59,178 nucleotides of DNA, from contig NZ_JAHTIK010000001.1 of the NCBI RefSeq assembly GCF_025655475.1, forward strand, positions 5,850,503-5,909,680, read 5' to 3'. This document shows positions 59,014-59,178 of this stretch, piece after piece. A model generated the notes under the pieces. It saw only the letters and a program-made list of their open reading frames with translations. It was not told the DNA's origin and made no database searches. Source of the stretch: Kitasatospora sp. DSM 101779 (GTDB lineage: Bacteria; Actinomycetota; Actinomycetes; Streptomycetales; Streptomycetaceae). The translations under genes and the position numbers were made by a program. The number at the start of each line of letters is the position of its first letter. Within the stretch, counting starts at the first letter, position 1.

Positions 59014-59178
59014 TCAGGTCACGGCGTCGACCAGCATGAACGCCGCCACCGCCAGCAGCAGGACGGCGAAGGCCCGCTGCAGCACCGGCGCCGAGAGGCG
59101 GCGCGCCAGGCGCCGGCCGTCCCGGGCGGCCAGCAGCGCCGCGCCCGCGAACGGCGCGATCACCGCCCAGTCCAGCCC
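59014..59178 (-). CDS. TauE/SafE-family permease, partial (5' end outside window)
   Basis: The last 54 residues of a membrane protein. DGRRLARRLSAPVLQRAFAV followed by LLLAVAAFMLVDA is the typical C-terminal helix pair of sulfite/organosulfonate exporters of the TauE/SafE type. Stop at 59014. The window edge cuts the rest. Confidence 0.6.
   Translation of the reverse strand, partial: GLDWAVIAPFAGAALLAARDGRRLARRLSAPVLQRAFAVLLLAVAAFMLVDAVT

Overview
The window is very GC-rich with strong third-position G/C bias. Gene content and gene-family order (map, panB, nadE, glnA2-type glutamine synthetase, glnE, AfsR/SARP regulator, F420-NADP reductase, secreted amylases) point to a chromosome of the Streptomycetaceae (Streptomyces or Kitasatospora). 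No rRNA, tRNA or CRISPR array was seen.

Left third (1-20170), core chromosome. It opens with a partial sigma-factor-like gene. Next come a translationally coupled pair of lipoproteins (thioredoxin-like plus a DsbD-alpha-like domain), methionine aminopeptidase, an MFS exporter, an F420:NADP oxidoreductase, an intramembrane M50 protease and a large AfsR-like regulator. An ABC-2 exporter pair, panB, a DHA2 drug exporter with its TetR regulator and twin inverted-repeat operators, an exonuclease/phosphatase-fold membrane protein, a DinB-fold protein and NAD synthetase complete this part.

Mobile island (about 21445-28660). The 3' end of the glnA2-type gene, with its stop codon and terminator, is present twice in direct orientation about 7.1 kb apart: 62 bp are identical and the flanking part is diverged. 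This is the mark of site-specific integration into the end of a protein-coding gene. Inside are a frameshifted integrase C-terminus next to the left copy, a second decayed integrase C-terminus against the right copy, two IS5-type insertion sequences, TGTCAC-type repeats, and AT-richer genes for small membrane or cysteine-rich proteins of unknown function. No replication or transfer genes remain, so the island looks like a stranded, cargo-carrying remnant.

Middle (28660-38690): small membrane and lipoproteins, a GT-C membrane protein, a processive GT2 glycosyltransferase followed by a 48-residue peptide with an LAATG motif, a secreted GH16-like protein, glnE and a PAP2 phosphatase.

Right third (38690-59178): a secreted-degradation and nitrogen region. 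A giant amylase-pullulanase and a GH13/CBM25/CBM20 alpha-amylase carry similar TTGCA-rich operator boxes. Between them lie an M4 metalloprotease, amtB-glnK with GlnR-like boxes but no adjacent glnD, and an ECF sigma factor with a membrane partner. Then come a GH16-CBM6 glucanase behind two palindromic LacI-type operators, an SDR, a lipoprotein esterase and a hemerythrin protein. The right edge is a gene graveyard (fragments of an FAD monooxygenase, a TetR and a CsoR regulator) followed by a partial TauE/SafE transporter. Together the region couples polysaccharide and protein breakdown outside the cell with nitrogen uptake (AmtB/GlnK) and glutamine-synthetase-family control (GlnE, GlnA2).
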